The position numbers and the translations under genes were made by a program. DNA of 64,000 bases from Arachis hypogaea (taxonomy: Eukaryota > Streptophyta > Magnoliopsida > Fabales > Fabaceae): contig NC_092048.1 in assembly GCF_003086295.3 (NCBI RefSeq), forward strand, positions 106,594,276-106,658,275. The letters are read 5' to 3'. This document shows, piece by piece, positions 1 through 13,554 of the stretch (its first letter is position 1; each line of letters begins with the position of its first letter). The notes beneath the pieces are model-generated. The model searched no databases and had not been told where the DNA came from. It saw only the letters and a list, made by a program, of their open reading frames with translations.

Positions 1-2258
1 TTCTCTCTGGACCGCGCCTTCTACCTCGTCGACGACCTCGAGCTCTCCCCTCCATGGCGTTAATTGCATCATCGAGCCATCTCCACTCATAATCAGAGGC
101 TCGTGTACCAACATGATGTCTCCGCTCAACTCGATATCTGTCAGAAACATCTGGCACCTGATCCATCTTAGGAACCCGGCCTGGACCTCTCTACGTTGCC
201 TCAGTTGGGGTAAGATCTTCCCCAGGGTCCCCGAGAAGGAGCTTCGGCGATAAGAATCTCCTCCCATGCTCATGCCACTACTCCAAGTAAGCTTGTGATG
301 GGCTTGGGTCTGCCACCACAAGAAATCATAGCACATGGCCAGCCCGCCCGGTCCAATATGTGTGCGAACTTTGTAGAGTGTCCAAAAACTATCGGTTCCT
401 GCCTCTGCCATCCTTCGACATCAGAAAATCAATGTTGAGTATGGGTCGTGGGAGATGCTGTACTCCACCAAGCTGTGGTAGCACCCTATCCACCTGATGC
501 CATTCTATGACAGCAAAGTAGATCAATACCATCACAGATCTCCATAGCTCCATATGTCAAGGCTCCAAGATCTCGGGATGAACTACTTGAACAACATCTG
601 GTGTGCTATATGGCAACCACGTGAACTGGTAAATAATGAAGAGTATTGCAAGTCAATTTCGTTCCAGTAAGTACTTTATAGAAACACCGACAATGAATGC
701 TTCAAAGGGAAAACACTTGCATCCCTTGGCCGGAGTAAATCTATCTTGAGCCTCCACTACGCGACTCTAGGCCCTTCTTGCTCAATGTTGGCTGATAACC
801 GGACCACCTAACACCCAATACATGTTATGAGCAAGGATAATAACCTGTAATATACATTACTAAAGAAGATAATGATCAACGGTGAGTACCTCGTCACCAT
901 CGGCCAATGAAAGGCGTCAAACCCATCTAACCTGAAACCCAGGAACGACCAAAAGATCCATGACTGGAGGAGCTGCAACAGATCGGCCAACTTAACCACA
1001 TTTCTGTTGGCCACACGACACAAACATCGGTATAACCATGACAGAGCAGCGGATGTCCAGCTGTATCCACCCATGTCCTCCAATTTCGCTACGTATGGTA
1101 GCCACCGGATATGCATGTGTGTACCGGACTTGTCACCTAAGAGATTGGTGGATAATAGCATCATGATGTACACCCTCGCGTATCTCCTAATTGTCTCCTC
1201 GTTTGGGTTGTGGGGAAGGTGACTGAACGTCTCCTGCATCCAAGTGCACTTCACCGTGAACTTGTCTATGCAGTCCGCCGAAGGCAACATACTTAACAAC
1301 TCCTGCAACCAATCCCATGCAGGTCGCCTGCCATCAATGAACTGCTGGAAATCCGTCAGACATCTACTGACGTAATGTCCGTCGATAGAAAGTCCTAAAT
1401 GGTAGGCAACATCCTGAAGCGTAATCGTACACTCCTCGAATGGCATATGAAAAGTATGAGTCTCGGGCCACCACTGCTCGACAAATGCACTGACCATCGG
1501 CTCATCCAACTTAAACCAGTGGTCGTTGAGTATCACGAGGTGGGCTAAGCCGGCCATGTACAGGTATGGTATGATCTTGTCATTCAAGGGCATACCATGC
1601 TGCCTCCTCATGCTGGTGAAATATTGATGTGGCTGCACCATGATGAAAAAATTTCTTTTAGAACCATCACAAGTAACAAACTAATCCACCAAAAGACTGT
1701 TAAATAATGTAGATCCTTTTCAACAAAATTATATCCGTGTTATTTCAAAAATCACCTAAAGTGGACAACTCTACTAAAAATAAACTTTAGTGTATATTAT
1801 ATTGCAACCCTGGACATAGATAGCCTTCAATAATTTAATTAAATTGCGTTCAACCAAATTCGATTAGACTAAAGTTTAAAGTATAAAATTAAACTAAATT
1901 ACATTATATTAATTTAATTATTAACATTCAGTGATTAAATTACATTAATTTTATACTGCTTATTTAATCTAATATTAGAAATCTAAAGTAGATTTACCTA
2001 AACTCCTAAAAAACTTCTAATCTAGTTAATCACTACTCTAACTAAGCATTGTTAATCACTATTCCATCGTGCATTTTTACTTTTAAAATTCTAGCCAAAC
2101 ACTAAACTATTACTCTAGCTACCATTTATAGTTTAAAAATCTCAGTAGTGTATATAACAAAATTCTAAGAGACTTAACATCATAAACTCTTCATGAATAG
2201 AACCAACAATATGGGCGATGCCGTCTAACCGAAAGATACGGTTTGGATCATCTTCCAT
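1..2258 (-). pseudogene. Plant mobile domain (PMD / MAIN-like) gene, broken and cut by the window edge
   Basis: Reading the minus strand, exon 1 (2258-2187) starts MEDDPNRIFRLDG and ends SIHEE. Exon 2 (1632-890) carries the PMD core: PYLYMAGLAHL, NDHWFKLDEPMVSAFVEQWW, ETHTFHMPFEECTITLQDVA, HLGLSIDGHYVSRCLTDF. Exon 3 begins at 807 after an 82-bp GT-AG intron (889-808). It keeps recognisable pieces (GYQPTLS, VDRVLPQLGG, NIDFLMSKDGR) running to base 1, but with stops and frameshifts. The exon 1 donor lacks a proper GT. PMD proteins (Arabidopsis MAIN/MAIL) are nuclear and act in silencing and meristem maintenance, and related domains are often carried by transposons. Given the decay and the TE-rich setting, this is most likely a transposon-borne, dead copy. 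Domain identity is clear from sequence; the TE origin is inference. Confidence 0.8.
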
Positions 2259-4009
2259 TTTTACAATGTCAATCCTACGGGATTTTTGGCAGAAATTTTT
2301 TTTAGAATTCATTTTTTGGGGGTGGGGTTTGGCGAAATGTAATTCGAAAAAAGTATATTCGAATTCCTTATATACGTATATAAACACTAAATCGAAGTTA
2401 GTGGATTCGATATACCACTAGTTTTCGTTCAATGTAAATCGAAGTAAGTCCATTCGATTTACTATTGTTTAATTCGAATCCAATAAATTCGAATTACTAG
2501 GGACAAAAACTGTGTGTACAAATCGAAGCCAATAGTTTTAATTTACTGTGAATGGACTTCAAAATCAACTAAATTGAATTTAGTTCATCCGATTTATTCA
2601 TAATTCTAGTAGTTTGAATTTGATTAATTTAATTTACCACTATAATGTCTAAATAAACTTTAATCAACTCGATTTACATAAAAGTATCTATGAAGATATG
2701 CACATAACGTTATGCTTTAAAGAATCCATGTAATTTCGTGATTCAAAGAGTTTATTAACGTGCACTACCATATATTTTGCTTGCTGTGTATTGATAACAT
2801 AAAATTTAGCTAAAGCTTTTCACACTCATTTGATTAAATGCGTGCTTTTTACATGTGAGTATTTAAATTTAAATAAATCTAAATTAAATTGTTCATCCAA
2901 TTTAATTTAAACCAAAAATTAATTAAAATAGTATTAATTTGAATTTGATTGGATTCTATTTTTTGTAAACTGATGCATGGATCGGATTGAATTTTGGATC
3001 TATTTCTCAAAACTGATTTAATCCAATCAAAACTACACAATGTGCTATAATATTATTATTTTATTATTATATTTACAATTTTACTTATAATATGTTCAAT
3101 TTGTTATACATTTTTATATTATTCATGTATTATTATTTAATAAATATTTTATGTTTAAAACAAGATTTATTTTATTTATTTTAACTAACCTATAATTTTA
3201 TTTTTATCGTTATGTTATTATTGGTTTTTTAAGATATTGTTGAGATTTATTATGTCATTGTTGGTTATTTAAAATATGATGTTGAGATTTATTATCTATA
3301 TTTAATTTTTTTAATTTATAAAACCGTAAATTTAATCCAATCCAAACTGCTTGAAATTGGATCGGATTTTTAAAAAAAAAAAATCATCCAATCCATACCA
3401 CACCACCAAGTAAAATTAGTGTTAAAATAGGATGAAATTTTCACTCAAAACCAATTCAAACTGCACTGCGAATATTCTTAATTTTATATCACTTTTAAAA
3501 TAATAAATAATTATTCAAGATTTTTTTATCTTATTATAATACTACATGATGATTGACGTTATGAATTTTTTTTCTTTTTACACTATTTTTCGTAGAAAGT
3601 AGAAATTGGCAAATATTATTACTTTTTTTTAAGTTTTATATAGATGAAAATTTTTAATGCATAAATTAATATTAATTACGATATATATTTATACATGTAA
3701 TTATTATAATAATTTTAAATAAAATTATTATTCTTTTTGATAGAATAGTAAGATTATTATTATGGCATAGTAATTTTCGCACACACGTACGGCTTTTTCA
3801 ATGTTGTTGTAATGTCCAACGCAATAGTTCAAAAAGTATAAAGTGAACTTCGACATTATATCGTCTATATGCTTTTCTTTATTTTATTATTTATTTTTAT
3901 ACAATTTGCTATTTGAATTTTGAAAAAACAATAAACAAGTCAGAAATTATTTTTAATATGGATAAAGAAATAGTATATTTATTGAATATTGCTATCTAAA
4001 GTGTTTTGC
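2259..4009. other. AT-rich non-coding DNA
   Basis: No gene is visible. 2290-2640, just upstream of the PMD start, is dotted with ATTCGAAT and AAATCGAA words of the kind that fill the palindromic element at 26180-28349, so it may be the end of a related DNA transposon. 2860-3480 has GGATTGGAT-like words in both orientations near its two ends, suggesting a decayed inverted-repeat element without clear ends. The rest is AT-rich with short homopolymers. Confidence 0.45.
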
Positions 4010-4079
4010 AGGAGTGTGGAGTTGCAGAGAACTCTTACACACTACACAACTTAGCGTGTTGAAACAGACATTCTTTTAG

Positions 4080-4330
4080 TAAAGATTCTGGCCACATGTT
4101 AAGTCATGGTTACCATGTACCCAGCATATTGAAACAACAGAGATTCTGGCCATGTGTCGCGCATGCAGGCAACATGCATGGTTCGTGTTGCAGAGATTCT
4201 ATGCCTAATTTTGATGCACCTTTATCAATGTTCCCCTGCCACGTGTCAACACCATAATAACACACAGGATCTATGTTGCAGTTTTCTATATCAGCATTCG
4301 ACAATTGCCACGTGTCAACACCCTGGCAAC
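4080..4330. repeat. Subterminal repeats with G-box cores, left side of MULE
   Basis: TGCCACGTGTCAACACC occurs twice, at 4237-4253 and 4306-4322, 69 bp apart. Weaker copies (GGCCATGTGTCG near 4147, GGCCACATGTTA near 4090) precede them. Each copy is followed by words such as AACACGC or AACACAC. The cores contain the palindrome CACGTG. Confidence 0.6.
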
Positions 4331-5081
4331 ACGCAGAGTGTGTGTTGACCACTTGGTTGGCTGTTTCCATGCACCCAACATCCTCTGGGAACGCCAGTGC
4401 ATTAATGTCTTCGTGCCTTTAAAAGGTGGGAGGAAGAGCATGCTTCATTGTTCATGTCTTCATGGTATTGTAGTGTGAGTAGAAAGTTTACTTTGGGAGG
4501 AGAGTGCTGTTGAGAGAGTTACATTGGGAGGAGGGAGGAAGGTGATCTTTGACGAGGAGTACGGGTGGCAACATGCACCCTACTCGCGGGTACCCAACCT
4601 GACTCACCTGATCGAGTAGGGTTGTCAATTCGATCCGTAGTGGGTAAGGTAGGGTGTAGGTAGGGTTCTTGTGCGAGTCAGGTAGGGTGCGGGTTGAGCC
4701 TCAACCCTACCCGACTAACCCGCACTCTATGTATGTATGTGTTATATATTTATATAAAAATATATTTCAAGTGGATGTTGAAATAAAGACCTCTTTTTTG
4801 CCAATGAGTTATAAATCGGCACTTACAGTTGGGGGTCAGCAACTCTCTCATATCTTCACAGGGCACTGTGTCGTGCATCGTGGTACGATTGCAAGGAGAT
4901 GGACAGCTCGCTTGATTTGTTATTTTTTTGGGTGTGGGAGCGAATGTCTTTTCTTGTATCCATTCCAAGACAACGGCTTGCACCCGCTGATATACCGGTT
5001 GCATGCAGGTAACACCTTAACAGTACATAATTTATTGGAGTTGACTCGTATTTTATTTATGTTTTATTGGCAAGACGTAAT

Positions 5082-7079
5082 TTAAACTCTATAAACCTTA
5101 CGAATCTCCGACATCTTGTATACATCACTGACATACACTTGCCAATCGAGGCGCTGGTTAGCACAGCACATAATAACATGGCGACATGGAAGTCGCTCCA
5201 CTTGAAAATGCCCACAGTCGCATCTCCGCCACGCAAGATCAACTACTAACACTCGACCGCTTGACATTTCGCTCACCTCAAACACCTCTTTCTTCTAACA
5301 AACTGGTACATGACTATGTTTCCTGCACGCTACATATTTGCCTCTATCTGCTGAGTAGCAAACTCAGAGTAAGTAAATCCAGCACGCTTGCGCTGATAAG
5401 CCTCGGTACTCTTCTGCATAAATAGCTCGTTCAATCGATAATATGTTGCTCAGATGAGCACCAAGACAGGCAGATTTTGGGCACTATTCAACATTGAATT
5501 AATGCACTCGACAAGATTTGTCGTCATGTGACTCCATCGATGTCCTTCGTCAAATGCCAACACCCACTGAGGTAGTACAATGTTGTCACACCAACGGGCA
5601 TATGCCTCGCCTAGTTCTTGCAACCTCTTGTAATTAACGTTGTACTCCTTCACCATCCTTGAATATCTAATATTGACCACAAGCTTTTGCAAATATGGGA
5701 CCTTGAATTCCCTCAAGAAGTTACTACCAATGTGCCGAATACAAAATATCCACCATGCTCTCGGAGGTTTCCAATCACCTCCGCTACGATTTACTGCTGC
5801 CCGGATTGACTCATGACGATCAGAGATTATACCCACGTCGTCTCTTCTTACATCATGGCTTTGTAAATTACTAAGAAAAAAGTGCCATGCATCAGCAGTC
5901 TGATCACCCTCTACGATGGCAAAAGTAATCGGCACAATATTTTGATTCCCATCTTGCGCAACTGTAACCAAAAGTCAACCTTTATATTTTCCGTATAGAT
6001 GGGTGTCACCAACTTGAACCAACAGCTTTCAATATTTGAAGGCTCTTATGCATGGATTGAAACTCTAGAATACCCGATGAAGTATCCTAACACCTGCCAC
6101 CTCTTCACTCCCGTTATACAGGGGTTCGTGTTTCTATTTGGACTTGTGAACCAGGAATCTTCTGGACTATTGCGGAGAACAACAACGGCAAAGCTTTGTA
6201 AGATTCTTCCCATCCATCAAAAACTTTTGCTATCGACTTTTACTTTGCTAACCAAGCCTTTCGGTAACTAATAGTGTAGTTGAATTTTGCCTGGACTTTC
6301 GCAATTATAGATTTCACCTTTATGGATGGGTCAGATTCAACCAATAGCTTCATAGCCTCAGCAATCATGTCCGAGTCCAACTTGGAATGATCTTGTGAGA
6401 TCGTTCCCATGGAATACGTGTGCCTCCCGTTGTATCTTTGAATCTCCCAACAAGCTTTCTTCTGTGTCAAGCTGGCTCGGATAAGCCAATCGCACCCACG
6501 TCCATAAGTCTTGCATTTTTCATAGAACGTTTATGGCTCGAATTCGTTAACAACATAATCAACTCCTCTAGAGATAGTGTAACTCTGAATTGACGCAATG
6601 ACTGATTTTCTAGAACCATATGCCATCCCGATCCTGAACTTCTCATCCTCAAGATCAGCAACACCTATAAAAAAAATAAATTGTCGCTCATCGATCTACC
6701 AAAATAAAACAAAGGAAACATACTACCCACTACTCACATACATATGTTCGCATATTCGAAAACTCCAGTGCATGCAAGGCGTTAAGATCCAAGCTACGCA
6801 AAAAAGGGGAGCGTCCATCGGTTGACTAACTGTGGGTGGAACCACTAAGGTTTTCGTGACTGCCTCACCTCCCTCATCGCCGTCCTCGTCTTCGTCACCC
6901 GGTTTACACGTAGCTTCGAACTCCTCGTCACTATCATTGTTCATTCCTTCGTACGCTTCAGTTTTATCATCTTGCACATCTGGGTCATGTTGAACCTCAT
7001 CCGTAGTTATATGTTCAAACTCAATATACAACCCAATCCTTAGATGTTGCACCTGAGTTTGCTGGTGAATATAAAACAT
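5082..7079 (-). pseudogene. MULE (MuDR-type) transposase, fragmented
   Basis: Reading the minus strand: 7079-6723 is an acidic N-terminal part (NNDSDEEFEATCKPGDEDED). 6470-6240 has the MuDR-type N-terminal segment (CWEIQRYNGRHTYSMGTISQ, then SIIAKVQAKFNYTISYRKAW). 5971-5450 holds the MULE transposase domain (NIVPITFAIVEGDQ, AWHFFLSNLQ, GIISDRHESIRAAV, PRAWWIFCIRHIGSNF). 5285-5082 has a SWIM zinc finger, CDCGHFQVERLPCRH, pattern C-x-C-x(10)-C-x-H. Frameshifts or stops separate the pieces. Where the family has V-D-G-T-H before LYGKYKG, this copy reads V-G-D-T-H and a TGA follows, so the first catalytic Asp region is damaged. The encoded enzyme would cut and paste its own DNA in the nucleus; this copy cannot be functional. 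Confidence 0.85.
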
Positions 7080-8131
7080 CCGCTAAATACGTATTTTGTC
7101 AACAATTGGTATAACCTCAAACTGTATGAGGCCGCCAAATACGACAATTAGACTCTAGTAGAGAATGTTGCTCACCCTCTTTAAAATATCACTCTCTATG
7201 CTCTGACAGAGCTACAAACATTATAGTGTACGGAACCACAAACAAAAATGTACTCTCACAAGCAAAGCTCACGCCCTCATATATATTTTATATAACCTCA
7301 TTGTTGTGGTAAACCACTATATTTGCAGTACCCTCCATCACACCAATAGTAGAGGAAAACACCTCTCTCGCAATGCAGTAAAATAGTAACAAGTTTTGGT
7401 TTTTATAGACAGAGGACTCACCTTGCAAGTTCCGTGTTGCAAAGTCATCCAACCAGCGTTTGTCACGTGCCCAATGGTGGCGGAATTTCACACCACAACT
7501 TACCAGCAAGTGCACCAAGTGGTACCAAGTAATAACTCACGGTGAGTGAGTGTCGATCCCACGAGGATTAACAAACTAAGCAAGTAATGGTTGATTAGTT
7601 ATTCTATTTAGAAAAATTGAAATAGGAGTTTTGATTATCAATTAACATAAAAGACAATTAAGTAAGAAAGCAAACAATGAACAGTTGAGAAAATGGTATG
7701 GGAATAGAGTTAAGACTTTGGAGATGTTTAAATGTCCGGATTAATATTCACTGTCAAGTACCTTGATCATGCAATATTTATATTTATGGCAAACCCCAGG
7801 TGATTAAATTCCTATTCCTAGGCAAACAAATCTCTTCTAATATATCCGACCATCAATTCCTTGATCACTCAATTATATCCAAGGGTTAAGTTCAGTTTCG
7901 GATTTATAAGCCACACAACCCTAAGAATCCCAAAGCATAATATAGTTATATGTCACGTACCACACTAAGTCCAGATAATTAGAATTTATGAGAAGTTGAT
8001 TTCAAGCTGTAATTCTAATGATATAACTTTTCCAAGACTCAAATAAAATTCAAGTAGAATTAGAGTTATTTTGCAATAATCACTAATACCTAGGATGAAG
8101 AACGAAACCAATCCTTAAATAATAATCAAAG

Positions 8132-9645
8132 TGGTGCACGAAAATTAACTCCGCACAACTGAACCAGCAAGTACACTGGGTCATCCAAGTAATACCTGAG
8201 GTGAGTCAGGGTCGATCCCACGAGGGTTGTTGTTTTGAAACAAGCTATGGACACCTTGTAGATCTTAGTCAGGCGATTAGAAAGGATAATTTGTTGAGAC
8301 AAACGCATAAAATATAAATAAGAATGAAATTACTTAATTTGAGTGAAACTAGTGATAAGAGAACGGTTGAGGTTTTAGAGATGCTTCATTCTTCTAGATC
8401 AACCTTTCCTATTGTCTTTCTCCAACTGTGAGTGATTCCTTTCATGGCAGGCTGTAAGTGATCAACTCTATACGGTCGCGGCCGCTGAATATTCCTCTCT
8501 CTGACCGAACGCCAGGTTTAGTGTGCGCCCAATCTGAAGGAAGGTGAAGCTCCTGCAGTCCATCCGCTTGATGATCCTACTCAAAGCGCCACAGATAAGG
8601 TCAAATCTTCCGGATCAGAAAATGCTACCCCTCTGGTTCTAGCCTCTACCACGAAGACCCTAATCTCCCCATACCTCGGCTAAACTGGTGTCTCGAGAAG
8701 TCCCCAACGAAGTCGTGGATTAGCCGTCTAAGAGATGTATAATCAAGCTGGTGGTTCAGTTATCTCTGGTTAAGACCCACACTGAACCCATGTAGAATGA
8801 AGATGATTGTCATGGATCATCCCATTCATAAGGTTGAAGAATGAAGATACATCTTAGAATAGAGTCACGCATGAATTGAATAGAACAGTAGTACTTTTAT
8901 TAATCCATGAAAATCAGCAGAGCTCCTAGCCTTAACCTAGGGGGTTTAGTGACTCATACTGTACATAATAGTGTTCAAAAATATGATATGCTGGAGAGAT
9001 CCTAAACATGATTGATCTTCTCCTATATATACTAGTCTAGTAACTAAGGATTACAGAAATATGATAAACTTATCTAATAGTGCGAAAATCCTCTTCTGAG
9101 ACCCACTTGGTAAGTGTTTGGGTTGAGCTTGAGTGTCTCCCACATGCTAGTATCCCTTAGGGGTGTTGAACATTGGCTAGGGACCCCCTTTTGGGCGTTG
9201 AACTCCGGTTGCTCCCCTGTGGGTGCTGGACGCCAGGAATAGGGCTGGTGGCTAGCGTTGAATACCAGTTTTAGGCCTTTATTTTCGAAACAAAGTATAA
9301 ACTATTATATATTTCTGGAAAGCTCTGGATGTTAGCTTTTCATAGCCATTAAGTCCGCGCTATTTGGACCTCTGTAGCTCTAGAAAAGCTCTTTTGAGTG
9401 CATAGAGGTCAGATCCTGACAGCATCTGCAGTCCTTTCTCTGCTTCTGAATCAGACTTCTGCTCAAGCTCCTCAATTTCAGCCAAAAAATACCTGAAATC
9501 ACTATAAAACACACAAACTCAAAGTAGAATCCAAAAATGTGAATTTTGCACTAAAACCTATGAAAACATAATAAAACTTAAATAAAACATAATAAAAAGT
9601 TATATGAAAACAATGCCAAAAAGCGTATAAAATATCCGCTCATCA
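8132..9645 (-). mobile_element. Solo LTR 'B' (FIDEL-like gypsy), nested in A
   Basis: 1514 bp. On the minus strand it begins TGATGAGCGGATATTT and ends TTTTCGTGCACCA. It is flanked by the identical 5-bp duplication CAAAG (8127-8131 and 9646-9650). It aligns along its length by eye with the LTR at 53743-55270: shared segments include TTAGTGCAAA, CTACTTTGAGTTT, GATGCTGTCA, and the 3' segment GGTATTACTTGGATGACCC. GGCGTTGAACNCC-type palindromes occur at 9150-9280. No internal region is present, so this is an LTR left by intra-element recombination. Confidence 0.92.
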
Positions 9646-10007
9646 CAAAGCATTAATTAAAGGTAGAAGAACAAATATTTATTAATCCATTCAAGTAAAC
9701 AGAGATCCTAACCTTAACAATAGAGGTTTAGTTTCTCATGGCGTAGAAAACTCTAGCAGAGAAAAAATGTAAAAAGTGCGGAATGAAAATTCGGAGAAGA
9801 GAGGTTCCTGCGAAGGCAAATCTCAATCCTATTTATAGTCCTAATTAAAAAGAAACTTAAAACTTAAATAAAACCTAGAAGATATTTTCTAATAGCTATT
9901 TGAATTACAAAATCAAATCTCCACAAGCCTTGTTGATTTATTATAAATGCGTGGTCCATATTTCCTTGTGCGCACTCGGCACTAAACGCCAAGTTCTGGG
10001 CGTTTAG

Positions 10008-13000
10008 TGTAACACCCTAATATTTAAATCCTTATGCTTGAGTCATAAGTCAATGATAATAAGGTGGTACAACTTTTAAGGTAGATTATGATACATATTT
10101 ATAGATTTAATTGAAAGGAAGTATTAAACGAGAAGCCTAAAAAGGAGCAAAATAAAATCGCGAATAATAATGCTCACGTATCGGTAAAACAGAAGATAAA
10201 GCATGGTTGAAAGTAATATAGAGATAAAGCAGTAAAGGATAATAAGATAAAGATAGAATATATATATATAAAATAAGTAGATACCCACTAGTCACGACCC
10301 GCGAAGTTTAGACCAGCTAGGGTACAGAATAAACGCAATTTGACAACAATATTTCCTATCTCTCCCATAAGATGCATAAAGGCCTCTATAGGCAAGTTTT
10401 CAAAAGGATTAAATACATAACATAAGTTTTTCAAAACAAAAGCGGAGAGAATCTAAACAAAATAAAGCAGAAGTCTAATGATCTTCGCCATCTTTCTGAT
10501 GAAGCATAGCTCACTGCTAAGCACCTGGACCTGCATCTGAAAAACAAGAGATATATACGGAATGAGAACTCCCAACACATGGGTTTCTAGTACGGTAAAA
10601 GTGCCAAATAAATACTGCATAAGGCAACGTGAACTCATTAAGCAATCTTAATTCTCCACACATCACTATGTCCATCTTAAGATATTTCTAATCCATAATC
10701 TTGGCAACTAACATAAGAGGATTCTAAGTCTAAGTCAACATTTTTCATCTTTTTTTTAACTCTTCATTCAACAGAATTATAATCAGAATTAGCACCAGCC
10801 CTCAGCGTCAACCAACACCAGCATGAGGGACCTCTCAGTTATATAAGCACAAACAAAACAGATAAGTAATACCCAGGTAGATACAAGTAAAGCAAGTAGC
10901 ATATAGTCATGTAACATAGCATGTACAATTAGGCAATCCAAAACAAGCAAGCAAACACAAACAAGTCAAACATATGCAAATGATGAATGCCTACCCTATG
11001 GCCGATGATATCATCTGTCGATTATATAGCCAACTAGCTAACCATTGGACAGTCCCTGTGAGCGTGCATCCCTAAGCTCAAAATCATAATCATTCAAATA
11101 TATATATCATGGGGGAGAGCTCATCTGGAAAGATATAAGTGTCCGGCCACACTTACGACGCAGGGTCAACTGAATCTCAAATCTCAATCTAGAGTAAGTG
11201 GAGTCGACCCATTGCATCTACCCAAGGAAATTCGAAACTCAGATAATTTCTCAAATCTCAAATCATTCTTGATTGAGAGCAAGTGGGGGCTAACCACTAC
11301 ATCTACACCAGGAGACTCAAACCAAACCCAGAGCAAGTGGATCAATGCCACTGTATCTATCCAGACAAGTATATTAAAATCAGAATCAAGCTCAGATAAC
11401 AATCTCATAATCATCATCATTCTTATTATCAATCTCATAATTATCATCATTCTCACTTAACATCTTGTTCATTTCTCTATATGTTATTAACTCAACTCAT
11501 TTGACTTTATCTCTAACTCTTCCATCCTCAATTCCACCGGCTCTAGACTCCTATCGAAGTTTACAAGGTTTAGGAGGCCAAAAGAATGGTTAAAAGACAT
11601 AAAAAAAAAATACTTTTCCAAATTCTGAGGGTTGTGCGTACGCATGCATATGGCTCGCGTACGCATCGTTGAATTTTTGGGGCGTCGCATACGCAAGTCT
11701 TGGTCGTGTACACGAGTGTTGAAAAATAGCAGCCTTTACTCACGTCGCGTACCACGTTCACATATGCGAGTGGACAATTTCGACACTACCGCATACGCAT
11801 GCCTCCTTCCGCGTACGCGGGACCACTGGACAGCGCTTAGTGTCCGCGTCGCGTGGCACTGTGTGGTAGAATTGCCAAAAAGCTGTTAAGTGTAAAAATA
11901 AGTTTTTGAACCCAATTTTCAAACCTTCATATCTTTTGGTATAAATTCATTTTCAATCATTCTTGAACCGATGGAAAGATCGATAAATGAATTTTCATAA
12001 AAATCTAATTTTGAAACTTTTCCAACTCCGAGAGCTGAGTTACGGTCCACCGAAGTTGGCCAAAAATCTGTTTTTACCAAAAACACACATTTACCAATTT
12101 TCCAATGATTCACAAGCCTCAATCATTTTCAACCAACAAAATGAACCCAAACTAACTCAAGTCACATATTCACACACAACCAAATCCAAACCTACTCCAT
12201 CTACACATTCCAACTCAAATACATCCATTCAACATTTCAAAAATCTCATTTTCCACTATTCCATCAATCAATCAAATTCTCATAAATTCCATACCAATTC
12301 TTCATTCAATCTCATACATTATCACACAATTCAATCATCACTTACCGTCCTTACCTTTTCTCGGCCTCCAGCCCAAAATTCACGGCCTCCGGCCTAAATT
12401 CACAATTTTAATACATATTCCACAAACCAATAATCATTATCCAATTCATCAAATTTCTCAACACACCAAACATGCCAATTCACATAATTGTCAACCCAAT
12501 CATTAATTTTCACAACATACCAACTATACATATCAATACCAACTAATTTCACAAACTAAACCTAATCCTAGAGGCATCTAGCCTAGGATTTCATACTACA
12601 TTATACGGTACTTAAATAAAACTAAAATCGTACATTTTAGAAGTTAAATTCAAGCTCTCACTTGAGAATCTCTACCAAAGCTTAGCTCCAAACTTCACCA
12701 ATGAGCAATTTAATGCCCTAAACACCACTCTACACTAGTTCCTACAATATACACACCACTCAATACAGTAGAGTTTCCAAAAATCATCATAAACACAAAG
12801 GAAGTGGTTCTTGCCTTTTGTCCACTAAGATGTATGTGAAACCTAGCTAGAACACGTTCTAGAGTACCCCTAAAGCATCAAAATCACAATATTTCTCAAA
12901 ACCCAAAGTCAAAACTCAAAATTTGTAAGGAAACAAAAACTGGGCATGAGTTTCGAAATTCCTTACCACAATACCTAGATAAACTTGAAGAGCTCGTCGA

Positions 13001-13554
13001 GAACGACGCGTGGCCATAAACAGCTTGTCGATTAGAGCTCCGTAAAGAAAGTTATGGTGATTTGAAGTATTTGGAAGCTTAGGGTTTCTATCTCATTCTC
13101 TCCTCCATTTCAGCACCTCTCTCTCTTTTTCTAGGATTAATGAGTTGAAATACTCATAACTAATGTTTATATATGTTGGGTCTAGGATCCAACTTGGGCC
13201 CAGTTCACATATATGGTCCGTTTGGCCCAAATTTGGGACAAAATTTTTAAGATTAACATTTTAATGTGCATTTTAATTATTTTTACCATCTCAATTACCC
13301 ATTTTAACTTTTTTAACCTTTCTTACTAAAAATTAATTTTTTCAGCTGTAGTACACGACAGATCTCAACCGGTACTGCTGGTAAAATTTTTATTTCGTGT
13401 TTTTATGCAGAAAATTATGTTTTTCGACTTAGAAAAATTCACTAAGTCCAAATATCATATCGAAACGGTCAAATTATGAACGTTACACTTTCTAACTATT
13501 TCGCCCATATTTAATTTATTTCTTAATTAATTTACGGTTTGACCAGGTTTTACA
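10008..13554 (-). mobile_element. Solo LTR 'C' (Tekay/Del-like gypsy, 3.5 kb), nested in A
   Basis: 3547 bp, flanked by the identical 5-bp duplication TTTAG (10003-10007 and 13555-13559). On the minus strand it starts TGTAAAACCTGGTC and ends TTAGGGTGTTACA. This matches the layout of the 3569-bp LTR at 47763-51331, which starts TGTAAGAACCGG and ends GGGGTGTTACA. Both share a segment around GTGAATTTTTCT, a TACCGGT-type word, repeated short units (here 11190-11360), and a cluster of GCGTACGC palindromes (11630-11830). Open frames inside it, such as 11987-12397, are chance frames. Confidence 0.9.

Noticed and set aside
4555..4725. hAT-like element (GGGTGGCAA, CGGGTACCC words)
   Set aside because: GC-rich repeated words are present, but no matching ends or 8-bp duplication could be defined.
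7288..7518. Minus-strand frame of 76 codons
   Set aside because: It runs across the junction between MULE DNA and solo LTR A, so it is a chance chimera.
11987..12397. Frame of 136 codons
   Set aside because: It lies wholly inside solo LTR C, is low-complexity (Ser, Asn, Thr, His), and the related LTR at 47763 has no such frame.
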